NCBI RefSeq assembly: GCF_041381155.1
Contig: NC_091138.1
Span: 35,581,604 to 35,645,603, forward strand
Direction of reading: 5' to 3'
Source of the DNA: Argopecten irradians
Lineage: Eukaryota > Mollusca > Bivalvia > Pectinida > Pectinidae
DNA length: 64,000 nt
The translations under genes and the position numbers were made by a program. Position 1 is the stretch's first letter. Each line of letters begins with the position of its first letter. The notes beneath the pieces are model-generated. The model was not told where the DNA came from. It saw only the letters and a list, made by a program, of their open reading frames with translations, and did not search any database. Positions 20,770-32,942 of the stretch are shown here, piece by piece.

Positions 20770-23700
20770 CTGCATAAAAAATAAGTCACATTTTTAGTTT
20801 CATTGAGTATTTAGTAATGAAAAAGGTTAATGTTTGAAAAAATATTATAAGTCAGCCAATTTATGGGTGTCAAAATTTTATGATTCTAAGTAAAAAAGTG
20901 CAAATTAAATGTAGGTAGTTGTAATTTTTTTGTTGTAAAAGTTGTTGAAAAAGCCTACTTTTGGTGACAGTCGGCAGCAATGTCTCTCTTGCAGGACTCG
21001 GTATGAGCCACTTTGTATAGAACCTGTAATGTGATGATAATACAATTATAGAGATTGTTCAATACATGTACATGTATGTACAGCACATTAATAAATCACA
21101 GAGGACTAACTCTTTATAACTTCTTTTGCTAAATTGCAATATTGAAAATGAAAAAGGTCAAATTTGTTTGGAAATAAAAATTACTAGTAATTAATTGGTA
21201 AGTTATAAATTAATGTAATGAGACCATCTATCCTAAATAATATTGTGACAAGTAAAACATTTTTGTGACCTCAATTTTATAAATGACCTTGACATTATGA
21301 TTGCATGACTTTGACTTTATAACTGACCTTGACTTTGACAGACCTTGACTTTGTCTGTTCTTGACTTTAATACTGACCTTGACTTTATGACAGACCTTGA
21401 CTTTATGTCTGTTCTTGACTTTATGACTGTCCTTGAATTGGTGTCTGGCCTAATTGATTTTATAACCCGTTTGACTTTGTGACACTGACTTTGACTTTGT
21501 TACTTACATGTAGCTTGACTTTTAGACTGACCTTGACTTTAGTCCGACCTTGACTTTGTGACTTTGACCTTGACTTTGTGACACTTACCTTGACTTTGTT
21601 TCTTTCTGGTATCTTGTCTTGACTTTTAGACTGACTTTGACTTTGTGAATTTGACATTGACTTTGTGACTTTGACATTGACTTTGTGACTGACCTTGACA
21701 TTATAACGACCTTGACTATATAAAAGACCTTGACATTCTGTCTGACCTTGACCTTTACTTACCAGGAAGACGAGGCTGTGTAGGAGGATGGTATAGAAGA
21801 AAGTCACTGTCCTTGCCGTCTTGTTTCCCATGATGAAGCGACCCTATAAAAAAAACCACATCACTAAATAAATATTCCCAATATACACAAGCAATATTTC
21901 TTCACATAAATTGCTTGTGAAATTCATGTGAAGAAGTATTGCCTGTGTGTTTTTTATGACAGTTGTCTAGGAGGACATCAAAATAGTTTAATCAGAAGAG
22001 GACACTGGTCTAAAGAGACACCAATAGCCTGGGTCATTAATATAAAGAAAAAAAAAAGTTTTGCATATGAGATTGACATTAATAAAGAAGAAGATGAATT
22101 TAACGTCAAATATTCAGATGTCACATTATTTTTACTAATAAATAAAACTGAAACAGAGGTTACCATGCTGAGAGTAATTTTATCATATGGCTTGAGATTC
22201 ATGTAGCGTCGTTGTCGCTCCTGAAACAAAGGACAATGTATGTCAACAAGGTAAAAAACATTTTGTTTAGCACCAGGCACAGGAAAATGCATATGACTTT
22301 GTATAACAAGACTGAAATACATGTATTCTATGTAGTCCTGTTCCATTCTGTTCAGGGACACAATAATGCAGTTTGGGCAAAAAATATTCATCAAAATTAG
22401 TAAAAAAGAATTTTAACTAAAAAATGCAATTGAAATTGATAAAGCACTATATCCTTGATAGGTTGTGTGAACTGATACATGTACCTATGTCCAATACTAT
22501 AATGGTTTCTGATTACCATTTTAACTAAATGGAGTTAAAATAGTTATGGTCCTGACATTCTTTATCTGTATTACCCGATCTCAAACTAAAACTTGAAATT
22601 ATTTATTTACATAATTAATTTTCTTTCTAATTACGTAACATTACAGATTAACAAAATACTATACTACTGTAAAAACATTAAGGAAAATCCATTTCCTTAT
22701 TTTTGTCGATCAAGCCAGTTGAATCTGGTCCAGACGCAGACTATTCAAGACATATTGGAAATTCCACTTCTCTAATAAAAATTTTCACACAACAACCATT
22801 TAGTAATCCCATCATGGGGATGACTTCACCAAGAAGCAGCAATTCTACAATGAATATGTATATTTATATATCAGCTTATAAGTAATGTAAAACATGGGCT
22901 GATTATATGCTGTAAGTCTTGTATTGAAGGAGGTTAGCAGGGATCTCCATTTTCAGCATTAACTATTCCCATACTAATACAATTACCCCTGAAGACACAT
23001 TTGGACTCTTCTACTTCAAGAATTGGAACATTCCATTATGAAATTTCAGGGATGAATGGGTTAAGGCCGTGTGTACCCAACACCGATGTCATTTGGTCAG
23101 AAGTTATATTGATGAGGTAACATTTTAAATTAAACAGGAAAATGAATTAAATTTTGCTAGCTAAAGTGTAAAGATACTGAAAGGATTATATTGAAAGATA
23201 ATGCAATATATTTTCTAAAATTGAAAAACCTTAGTTTTTAACATTTGAGGCCTTCACAACATATCATTTCAACTTTAATCTTCATCATTCCTTGGTGTAA
23301 GGATCCTGTGATTAACACAGAACATACCGATGATAATTACTTCTTTTGACCTATAAACATTTCCATACAACGTAAAATTGCCATACTATGGAAGTGGATT
23401 TTCAATAGGCTTGTGCTGTTGAGTCCGAACCAACTGAAAATGAAACATCATAATTACGTGTTCAATATACAAATTTTTAAATGACAGATCTGCATTATCG
23501 AATATTACCAACCTTTCTGCTGAAGTTAGAAAAACGGGTTCGAGTCTCTTCTCCTCATACTGAAGATGAGTATTCTGTTCTTCTGTTTTCCTCTCCAGAA
23601 GTAGGGAGTCGTACCCCTGTAAATGGACAACAGAAAGTTAAAAAAATGATTTTGATTAGCTTAATCTTCTTACAGCCAAGGTCATTCAAGGACATTCCAG

Positions 23701-26177
23701 GTTTGGATGGTGGAGGAAAGCCGGAGTACCAAGAGGAAAACAACCAAGCAGCAGTGAATTTATACTACATTACTGCACATGGGATTCAATCTCACAGCCC
23801 AGAGGTTGAGGGCTTGGTGGTATAAACATGTCGGGACATTTTAACCACTCAACCCCTGCGACCTTTACAACAATGTTAAGACAAAAAACAGAGGCTAAAT
23901 CCACTCAGACCACAACATTTGTGACAAAAAAGTTCGTTATAGTCAAGTGGTCTTTATACAAAGGTTAATGTGATATCCAGGAAACAAGTCTGAATAAAGA
24001 AAGTGGTCATTACTCAGAGGTTGGTGGCTAAGGCATTAGTTTGAATTTTTTGAACAAATCAAAACCATTGTTCTAAAGTAGGCAAATATACACTAAACAA
24101 TCATTTCAACGAGAGTTTTTAAAAATGGGGGGGACAAAATGCATGTATACACAGGTTCTCATAAAATTGATAACAAAACATTAATCAAACTTAAAAGTAT
24201 AGCTCCACCAACCGGCCCAAATCCAGCCACCCATCAACGCAACTTGTTCAAGCTTTAAAGCACAATGCAAGTTGCCACCGGTGTCCCACTACAAATGGTA
24301 TTATTTTTTTTCAGAGGGCTATCAAAAATAGCAGCACAGCAGAACGGATTTAAATATTTTTCTTCAGTTACTAAAGTTACATAACTTTACACTTTACACC
24401 CATTACCATCGTTGAAAAAGTTATGAGCTACTAATTTTACTTCAAGTTTAAATTATCGAAAATAATTAATTGCACATCCGCAAAAAAATTCTGTTTGTAC
24501 TATATCCTAAATGAAAATGATGTACTGATTGCGCATGCAACCAAAGGCAAAATAAATTATTTATATATTATATATTTTGTGTTAACTAGACATATATATA
24601 CACGATTAGACACCCAATTATTGTTCAAACTATGAATATCATTTATGCTCTGTTGGCGGTGGTGCATCTTTAATTATTGTAAATTATAGAGTTACTGCCC
24701 TTTACACAGTAATTGTACATGTTAAATTGTAAAATAAAGTTTAGAAATTATGAGCGCTTTTCATATATCATAATTAACTAACCTTGGTAGGATAGCTCAG
24801 AATGGGAATCGGATCTTCTCAAACAACTTGACATTATTCTGAGCGCAGTTTATCAATCTCGTTCTGCAGTAGTGTGCAGTAGTGTGATTTGTTGTTGTTG
24901 TCCGACGTGAAATGCTGTAAACATATCAACAATCTATTGTCAAAGAACAAAGCATATCGATCCTTCTTATTCCAATGATCTAAACAAAACCAATTTTATG
25001 AGTGTAGCAAGCGGTAAGGTCATTAAGGCCATTTATAGTACTGTAAACCCAACATTCTTTTTGTGGCTACTAAATTTCAACGATATCCGTTTCAAACATT
25101 TTAATGGATACTAAGTTTCGCAGAATTAGGATTGAATGGAAATATCATTAAAATTATGCAAGAATTATGGAAGATATCAATTCGCCAAGATAAAGGTTTT
25201 CGCAAATTTACGTTGATCACAAATTCGCAATAAAAAACAAATCGCACACAAAAGTTTGTTTACATTAAATGTAGGCAAACACAAATATCAATGTTAATTT
25301 TGAGCTGTTGTATGAGGGTAGATTTTTTTACTTACCGCCTCAAGTTCCTGAGCACGAAGTCGGTACCTCTCTCTCTGGCTCTGTAAAAACGATGGGGTAG
25401 GAGCGATGTCAGCGGCCAGAGTTGTACCTCCGGTTATATCCATAGGAAACGGATCACATAAACAGACAAACAGCAGGATTCCCAAGCATGCTTTGATTAC
25501 ATGGGTTAGAGTTCGAAGGCAAGTAAAAATCACGCCAACCCCCCAGGGGCCACTAATATATACAGAACGCAATAAATTATAATGAAATTGTGTGAATTAA
25601 CCAAAGTTACATCATTGTAATGCAGTTTGTTTTACAGTCTATTGGAAACATCTTACAGGAAACCTTGACAGGGAATGACTTCGTTTAGGTAACCATGATT
25701 TCACTTGTAAGCGTGTTCACTATCAATATGTTTCATTAATCATATACTTTCTGAGAGCAACTGAGATCAGTCTTAAACATCTGATGAATATATTATTCTG
25801 TACCACGATGTGACCTACTGGCCTACTAAACTAAAATATCACCTTGACATTTGCAGTAGACTTAAATTTTGACCCATTGATTTATACATATGACCTTAAA
25901 ACTATTAGCCTATACTGTATTGAAAAATGACCATGAATTTTGGGGCTGTGATATGACCTTGACCTACCATGTTGTGACACATCCTTGACGACCTCTGCCA
26001 TAACCTCTCCTTCCCCACTGCTGTGGGAGACTGGCTGCCCCTCAGCCTCGCCTCTGAACATTGAGGAAAGAGCGTTGACCTTTTGAAGGTCATCTTCAAG
26101 TTGCTTGATGAGTAATTTCTGTTCCTGGACCGTGCCAACGGCTTCCTCGTACTCCAACTGTAGAGCCTTGTACCTCT
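20724..26177 (-). CDS. CASP: CASP golgin (CUX1-locus type), 3' half: eight exons
   Basis: CASP is a Golgi coiled-coil protein with a C-terminal membrane anchor that works in intra-Golgi transport. In metazoans it often shares a locus with the homeobox gene CUX1. Exons in transcript order: 26177-25968, 25427-25336, 24914-24783, 23616-23513, 22220-22164, 21843-21763, 21023-20959, 20769-20724. The last four splice in phase and give a clean C-terminus including ERQRRYMNLKPYDK, NKTARTVTFFYT, the membrane segment and FAEHMLNVHGK, all close to the vertebrate CASP tail. The exons at 24.8 and 23.5 kb match the family piecewise but in shifting frames. No exon for the N-terminal two thirds was found before the N gap at 32112. 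It may be a real gene with assembly errors or a partial pseudogene. Confidence 0.85.
20959..21023 (-). CDS. CASP: CASP penultimate exon
   Basis: It encodes VLYKVAHTESCKRDIAADC, completing the membrane segment and the lumenal cysteine region. The acceptor is TTACAG, the donor AAAA/GTAGGC, and the end is phase 2, which matches the last exon. Confidence 0.88.
21262..21760 (-). repeat. Degenerate tandem repeat TGACCTTGACTTTGTGAC in a CASP intron
   Basis: About 500 bp built from TGACCTTGAC and TTTGTGACTTTGA words lies between the last two large CASP exons. It starts immediately after the donor of the membrane-anchor exon. The long open frame read through it on the minus strand is an artefact of the repeat. 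Confidence 0.8.
21763..21843 (-). CDS. CASP: CASP exon: membrane anchor start
   Basis: A 27-codon phase-0 exon: NKTARTVTFFYTILLHSLVF forms the start of the tail-anchor membrane segment. The acceptor is TTATAG and the donor CTG/GTAAGT. Confidence 0.9.
21885..21948. repeat. Intronic hairpin, 23-bp arms
   Basis: The left arm 21885-21907 pairs with 21926-21948 at 21 of 23 positions plus one wobble, leaving an 18-nt loop. It lies in a CASP intron and has the size of a small miRNA precursor, but nothing else supports that. Confidence 0.55.
22164..22220 (-). CDS. CASP: CASP exon ERQRRYMNLKPYDKITLSM
   Basis: A 19-codon phase-0 exon with consensus acceptor (TTTCAG) and donor (ATG/GTAACC). It corresponds to the invariant ERQRKYLSLSPWDKATLSM block of vertebrate CASP. 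Confidence 0.88.
23513..23616 (-). pseudogene. CASP: CASP exon with frame-breaking indels
   Basis: TEYSS, YEE, RLEP and FSRK blocks of the conserved CASP tail are visible in sequence but not in a single frame. Extra bases appear in TCTTCAG and in the CCCGTTTTTCTAAC stretch. The donor AAAG/GTTGGT keeps the final block in phase with the intact next exon. Confidence 0.7.
24783..24914 (-). pseudogene. CASP: CASP exon with frame-breaking indels
   Basis: LQNEIDKLRSE, then NNVKLFEKIRF, then SYPTK are recognisable in order, but each block is in a different frame. One base is missing after LRSE and two are extra before SYP. A 10-bp direct duplication (ACACTACTGC twice) sits at the start. Splice sites are intact. 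Either the gene is decaying or this stretch was sequenced poorly. Confidence 0.7.
25336..25427 (-). CDS. CASP: CASP exon with SQRERYRLRAQELEA
   Basis: It encodes the conserved SQRER...AQELEA block that precedes the last coiled coil in CASP. The acceptor at CCGGAG/GTACAAC is chosen because it keeps phase with the exon at 25968-26177. A second acceptor at 25381 would break phase. The donor is GCG/GTAAGT. Confidence 0.75.
25968..26177 (-). CDS. CASP: CASP exon: coiled-coil segment
   Basis: The acceptor TTACAG is followed by a phase-1 coding exon with YEEAVGTVQEQKLLIKQLED. The donor is ATG/GTAGGT. The reading frame is intact. The phase at its 3' end matches the next exon only if that exon begins at 25427. 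Confidence 0.8.
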
Positions 26178-29100
26178 CTGTAATACCATGTTAGTCAAGT
26201 GTTTAATAGAGTTTGTAAGATATACAACTATAATGATGAATACATATACTGTATTTACATATCAAAGAGTTATATGACTTTGTAGGTAGGTATTGGTTGT
26301 GGACATCATGTGGTCACGTCTGAATGCTTTTCAGAGAAAACAATATAAATTTTGGGCACAATAATAATGATTTCCATGACAAACGATACCTTCCCCAAAG
26401 GGAGAAGACTCTATATTATTTGAAAACAGAATTGCCTTGTTTAATGTTGATACAAGAGTGTACTTAGTCCTAAAAGCAAATAAAAAGTTATTTATCGTGA
26501 AAACAGACGGATAATTGTAGCATTTCAAATTGCTCACAGCGGTCCATTAAACATATATAGCAGACAACATTGTGTTAGCATGAACTCAATAGCAATTTTG
26601 TGTCATCATAATAAAAGACAAACTTAACGTTATTGGAAATAAGTTAATAAAGTTTGAACTGTTAACAAAAAGCAGCTCTAAAGAATTTTCCATGTTGTAC
26701 ATTTACCAAAATGTTAAAATGGTTAATTGTGGTAGGTAACAGTTAAAGGAATAATAGAATTTTCATAGAGTATTTATTAAATGTACTGAACTGTCACCAT
26801 TGATAGTATTAAATATGATCAATGCAATTAATGTCATTCCGGATGATCTTTGTATTATGTGTTGTGTCTTCGTTGGATACGTGGAACTAATATTCCGCTA
26901 AAACTAAAGATGTTTCTTAGAAGTCACACAAAGCTATGTGTTCTTGAGCAGTTCCAACCGTTTTATTTGTAAGTAGTTTAGTTATAAAAGGTCTGCATAT
27001 AGCAATAAAAGACATTTAAACATCCAAACCCTTTGTCTGCATTTTGAAATCAAATGGAAAACAAAATGTCTGATAGGTTAGATATTTTTGATTTTCACAA
27101 ATGAAGTTAGTTGGTGCCTTTTTCTCAGGAGGTATCAGTAAGGATCTTTCTCAAAAATTTCAGATCAGTTTTCTTTTGTTTCACATTTAGGAATATTGCA
27201 TTTTTAGACAATTATAAAACCGCGACATTGCAACTGGTGCAATGGCTATCATGGATTTTGAACAAATCCAAAAGTCTAGTGCTATTTGCAGGAAAGTACA
27301 AATGTGATTCAATAATCAAATACATGTATTACAATCAGGTAATCCTTTGGTTTTGGCCATTGGACAGATCAGTCTTCAAATGCATATACATGTACCAGTA
27401 TGCATAATTATAGGGCCCACAAAGGAGTCATCTATTTGACAGAAATTGATCCCAAAATGCAATATGCATAACTAAAGGTACCTAGAGGAGTTTTATAAAA
27501 CGTTCTGAGAGAAAGCAGGTGGGTAACAAGCTAACACAAATCCAAGATGTCTGTCAGCCATCCTGTTCTGATTATGTTACACTCCATACCGGCTACAAAA
27601 AGATGGTTGATAGGGATTGGTTTCCAAACTATGCATGACTATGGCCTTAAAGGGGAGTCTGCATACAAAATTATCAGTACGATCCTCTTCAGTACTTACT
27701 GAGAAAATAGTGATAAAAAGGTCTGATTTATGAACAGACAATAAGCCATTTACCGGGAAATAATTAAACTTATCAAGATGATGGTGAATTAAAAAGTTCT
27801 CCTACTGGATGGTCCTATTCAGTAGTGTGTCCAATATTTGGCGTATTATGATGGACTTTGGACTTTGAATCCATTCACCTTATGTTTGAGTTTTTGTGTT
27901 TTACCTCATTCATCCTGAAATTTCATAGTGGAAGGTGTTCGAGTTTTTGATTTGGAAGAGTCTAAGAGTGTCTTCAGGGATGAAGGAGTTAAGCCATGAC
28001 GCCATTCAGTTGTTTACTTTATCCCTTCCTGTTGGTGCATGTACAGCCATATAGGATGTGTACCTGGATACAAATCCCAAGGGAGATATACAATCTAACC
28101 TGTCTATAAAGGACACAAAAGGGACATAGCAAAAACATCCTTTGTAGACAGGTGTCCTTTATACATAGGCCAATTATATAGTAAATTGCACCAAATGAGG
28201 TTGTTGAGTCAGTCCTTTATATAGAGGTTTCCTTTACAACAGGTTTCAGTGTACTTATACCAGTAACGTGGTCGCTAATGCAGGTTTCGCTGTACTTATA
28301 CCAGTAACTACATAAAGGTGGTCGCTAACCAAGGTTTCGCTGTACAAACCAGTAACTGCATAAAGGTGGTCGCTAAGGCAGGTACTTCAAATATGTTTAA
28401 TGGCCCCATCAACTTTTGCTTAACGTGGTTTATTGACATATAGTATTCCAATAGTAACAATTTGGTTTATTATTTTACGGCCCTATTACGCCAGGGTCAT
28501 TTAAAGACGACCTTCTTGTGTATGTGTTATATTACATGTGTGGAGTGTTATGTTTTGGGAGCTGCCGTATTTTCATGTTGGTTTTTTTGTAATAGAGGAA
28601 ATGTTAATTTTTTTACGTGCTGTCCCAACGCAGCATGCCGCCGAGCACACCGAATAACACACCTCGCCGATTCACATAACATGCACCTTACTCGATGGTA
28701 GTGGCATATAAAAGAGTAGGTCACAAATTATTGTAAATTAGCGAGATAAAGAAAAAACTATAAGACGATAAAATGATATACATGTTTTTTTTAATTCAGT
28801 GATGAAGCACCTAGAGTATAAATCAACTGTGTAGAAGTTGTAATTACTTATATAACATTGAAAAAGTTTAAATCGCGCTCATACATCCATTCAATCGGAC
28901 TAGATATTTACTTAAACTGTTGTCCGATCTCTTCCTGGTATTTACCAGGGGGCGCTGTTCTAACAATCAGAACCGATAAAACAAAGAGATGAGGAAAAAA
29001 AAAAGTCATTTCATTGCACCGTTTACAAAATCAAGCACAGAGCTGGCTAGAGTCAAATAGATACAGTATATAGAAAAATCAGATTTTGACATCAAATACA

Positions 29101-32100
29101 GAAAATTTGTTAACAGTATAATTGCATTTAAAAAATTGCTCTCTTATTTAACATACAATCAATAAAATGTTTTATGTTTCATGAAAAACCACAAGTAATA
29201 TGATAATTATTTCTAATATAGCAACACTCCTGGTTATTCTGTTGTCAACTTTGTTTTGCTATATATAGTAACAAACACAGACCTTCTTGGAAATTTCACA
29301 GTGATGCTTGGCCGTTAATCATAAAGAGATGGAGTTCAATATATAGAACAAATCAATGCTATTCTGTATAGAATGTCGTTACATTCTCCAAATTTAACCG
29401 GGTTAAACATTTTTGAAGTGTGGTAAAAATATAATGCTCACATAAATTACAAATAAACCTTAATTTAATCATTCAAGATTTCTCATAAACAACTTTTTAA
29501 AAACAACATCAAAAATTAAAAATGAAAACAAAATAGACAACTGTTATTCTCTAAAAAGTCAAATCAAAATAAGCTAGGACAATACCTCATAATGTCTTAA
29601 CTCTAATTTTGCCTTAAAGCATGTTAGTAGACCTTATAGTAGTCACGTTTTTACCATGAACATCAAAACTACTGTTATTAGAAAATCTTTAAAAAAAGTA
29701 AATATGGCTATTATAAAAATTAGCTTTGTAGCAATCAAGGGTTCAAAAGGTTAAAAATGATCATTTTCCGGTAACTCTGCTTACTAGGTGAAGGCTTAGT
29801 GATGAGGTCAAATGTCTAGGAAAAAGGTCTCAAAGGAAGGAAAGTCAAAGGTCATTGAAAGACTGGCCAGCAGAAGATGGTCCATCCTTCTACGGCTCAT
29901 TTCATTTACAAAGTTAATTTTCTATATTAGACAAGTTTCCATCATAGAAGTCACATAAGGTCTGCTCGGCGAAGTATATTTTCTGGGTTGCAAAAGTTTC
30001 ATTTTTCTGAGTTTCCCACTTAAATTTTTCAGATTTTGTCGCTTACAACAAAATAACTGTATCAAGCCAATTTGCATTGAAAAAAAAGATTAAATCATGG
30101 AAAAACAAGGTCATTTCTACCTTAAAATTTTCTATTATTAAGTATTTAATGTTGAAGAGCCATTGCAAGGAATAGAAGAGGAAAAATTATATGTCAGAGC
30201 AAAAGAAGTAAGAAATATTTAAGTGGGAAGACGAGCAAGCAGAACTTGATGAAATTAGAAGCAGCAATCTGCAGGCAATGGATAGAGAGAAGGAAAAGGT
30301 ATGCAAACGGAAGAATAAATGACTTAGCTGGCCAGGGAAAAAGCGAAGAATGGAGGATGGAGAAACAGCTGAGTTAAGAAAGAAATAACAAAGATTCTAT
30401 ATTAAAACAAAAGTTTTTTGTGTCAAAGCACATCTGTAATCAACAGGTAAATTGTACAGGTGCGGGCAAATATAATACTACATTTTGTACTTTGATTATG
30501 TAATTAACATGATAGGAATTAATTGTAGAAAAATAATCATTACACAATTTTGTACTTAGTGAGTATAATCATATATATATATCTATCGTATATATACTGT
30601 ACATTTCTTTGGGTTACTCTATAGATTTGAGCATATATATATAATCATTTATATATTGTTATATGGGAAATCATCAACAAGCGACAATGTTTCTGGGAGT
30701 CTTTCCTCCCCTAATCGCTCATTCATTGATTAAACATTAATAATTATAATAATTTTGTGTCTGCTTTTCTGGGATAAAATACACAAGAAATAAAGGATTT
30801 AGAAAAGATACACAGAGATTTAACATAGCGGGTCGAGGAATAAACCAAACAAATGCAGCTACATATATGATACATAACAAAAATAACAAAATGCAAATTA
30901 AATGATAATAATGAATATTTTTTTTAGTATTATGGCTTTTTTAAGCTTTAAGCTATCAAAACTTGCCTTTGGTCAACAGCATTCAGTGGTATTACTAAAC
31001 TTACATAACTATGTACATAGCGCCCAGATATTGACCAGGGATGGTCAGTACGACTGGACACTGATAATTGAGGGGGTAAAGTGCCCGCCTCCAATGAGGT
31101 AGCTTCCATGTAAACATGAAAACCAAAATGGCAGAATATCATTTATGTTACAAGTAAAGTTTCATATATTTTTTGGTATCTATACAATGGTATAATATTT
31201 AAAGTTTTAACATTGAAAAAGTTTCTGGTTGACATCACAAAAGAACTATATGACAAAGGATTACTACACTGGACAAAACCAGAGAAGATTTAAATGAAAC
31301 AATAGTACCAAGAGCCCAATAGAAGAAAACAATACGGGAGAGAATCAAAGGGGAGATAATTGACATCTCTATAAAAAAACCTGGACCTGTCAGAATGAAA
31401 ACCAGGGAAAAAAGCAAAGGGGCGGATACTACTCATCATCTTGGGATCATTTCACTACGATTGTCAGTAATCATTTAAAATATAGCCAGACTTAATTACA
31501 CGGATTTCCAGAGTTAGTGTAAAATTAAAGCTTTAACCATTGTAATGTGGAATTAATCTACTGTTCAGCCCAGAACCAGATCATTAGAACCAATATGGTT
31601 GGTCTGGGGTGAAACTGAAATTAGAAACAGGTGGAGGAGGAAAACAGGTGAGGAAAACAAGAAATCACCACAGGTGAAAATATTCAAAGGTGAAACAACA
31701 TTTTAAACTGAAATTACAGAAACAAGACAGCCGTACAAAGAATGTACAATAATATACAACCATGTGTCTTAGAAGTAAACTTGGATGAAGTTCTCACAAG
31801 AAAAAACTTTTAATAATGGATATTACCCCTGTGGTCAGTAAATATTACACATAAAAAATGTACTGCAATTTTACCCAAGAAAGTTGTAGATGTTTTTCAT
31901 ATAACGAAGTAAAAATAACAAAAATTGTGTCGTAAAATTGATTAATTCAAGATATTTTGTAAAAGAAAAATATCCCATATTCTTAAACCTTGCTACAAGT
32001 ACCTGACTAAACAGCGTTTGCAGCTTACAAGTCCAGAGGTTAGCAATAATAGATAACTTTCAGCGTATCAAGAGACTTCTCTATACCCAAACCAAAACCC

Positions 32101-32111
32101 ACCTTGTAAAG
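26178..32111. other. No gene recognised; AT-rich with old repeats
   Basis: This is where upstream CASP exons should lie, but I find no exon with the expected coiled-coil coding and splice sites. There is a short imperfect tandem at about 28255-28385 (GTGGTCGCTAA and TTTCGCTGTAC words) and a very degraded repeat B copy at about 28461-28690. A short Lys/Glu-rich plus frame near 30210-30330 is too weak to call. Confidence 0.45.
28461..28690 (+). repeat. Degraded repeat family B copy
   Basis: The order of boxes is kept (GCCAGGGTCATTTAAAGACG, TTTTGGGAGCTGCCGTATT, CATGCCGCCGA) but with many substitutions. It is an older copy than those at 50-57 kb. Confidence 0.6.
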
Positions 32112-32121
32112 NNNNNNNNNN
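32112..32121. other. Assembly gap (10 N)
   Basis: Ten Ns. The first real bases after the gap repeat the 28-bp word at 8222-8249, so the join is suspect. Confidence 0.99.
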
Positions 32122-32533
32122 AATTGACAGTAAAATTTTAATATCGTTTTCATGTGCTAAACACAACATGAGTATTTCACCATATTTCTGCATGCTTGCA
32201 TTCATATTGTATCACAAATAAGACAATTTCAAATTCTTGGCACAGAAATCAATTAAATAAAAAAAAAGTCAAAATTAAATGAAGAAGGGAGAATATTTAG
32301 CTTGAAAAAAACCCTGCAAAATTCTTCCTGAATTGCAAAACAAATAAACAAGAGAACTTATAACAAAGAATGAATCAATTATGAATTTTCACTCAAAAGT
32401 TACATATATATATTTATATATGCATGATGTAATGTCAGAAGAATATCTATTATTAAAAAAATACTTCAAAAGAAATTGCAATATGAATTAGATCTGTTAA
32501 AGCAAATCAACACACATATAATGTAGTATATAA
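32122..32533. other. Right part of the sequence that interrupts repeat A
   Basis: It starts with the 28-bp word shared with 8222-8249 and ends with GCAAATCAACACACATA then ATGTAGTATATAA, shared with 7605-7639. It is followed at once by CAGTTTTG and the missing tail of repeat A. There is no coding content. Confidence 0.6.
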
Positions 32534-32655
32534 CAGTTTTGGAGAAGAAGTCGAAAATGTAAATTGTTTATCGTCGCATGACGGTCGACGAACGACCACG
32601 GACAAAAGCGATTAGAATAGGTCACTTGAGACTGCGTTTCGGGTGACCTAAAAAA
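32534..32655 (+). repeat. Repeat family A, 3' tail
   Basis: It matches 60438-60554: CAGTTTTGGAGAAG, AAAATGTAAATTGTTTA, ACGGACAAAAG, CACTTGAGAC and GGTGACCTAAAA. It begins with the same 8 bases (CAGTTTTG) at which the copy at 5861-7242 stops. Confidence 0.8.
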
Positions 32656-32942
32656 AGTCTATTAAATTTTACAATTTTTTTATCATCCCAACACCTATGC
32701 ATGGTGTAATGCAATTTAGAGTTGTAACACTGCTACATGTACGTCACGGGCTTAAAATTAGTAAAATGACAATTGATAAATACCGCTGTTTTATAGCCAT
32801 ACACAAAATGTGTGACATGAAGTGTTTATGTATACAGGAGTCAAATTGACAGCTAAGCCTATAACAAGTTATAACATTGTATTGTTACAGTCCTTACAAA
32901 GATCCCAGATACAAAATGGCATCTTCATCACTTTTCAAATGA

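Noticed and set aside
21460..21831. Read-through frame continuing from the CASP membrane exon into KVSVTKSRSKSQ-like repeats
   Set aside because: A consensus donor (CTG/GTAAGT) ends the exon first. The rest is intronic tandem repeat.
28930..28985. Minus-strand KYQEEIGQQF as a possible CASP exon
   Set aside because: Ten residues are too few, and no GT donor follows in the right place.
30200..30390. Plus-strand Lys/Glu-rich segments (WEDEQAELDEIRSSNLQAMD; MEDGETAELRKK before a stop)
   Set aside because: They are short, in two different frames, with a doubtful acceptor. They could be a terminal exon but the support is too weak.
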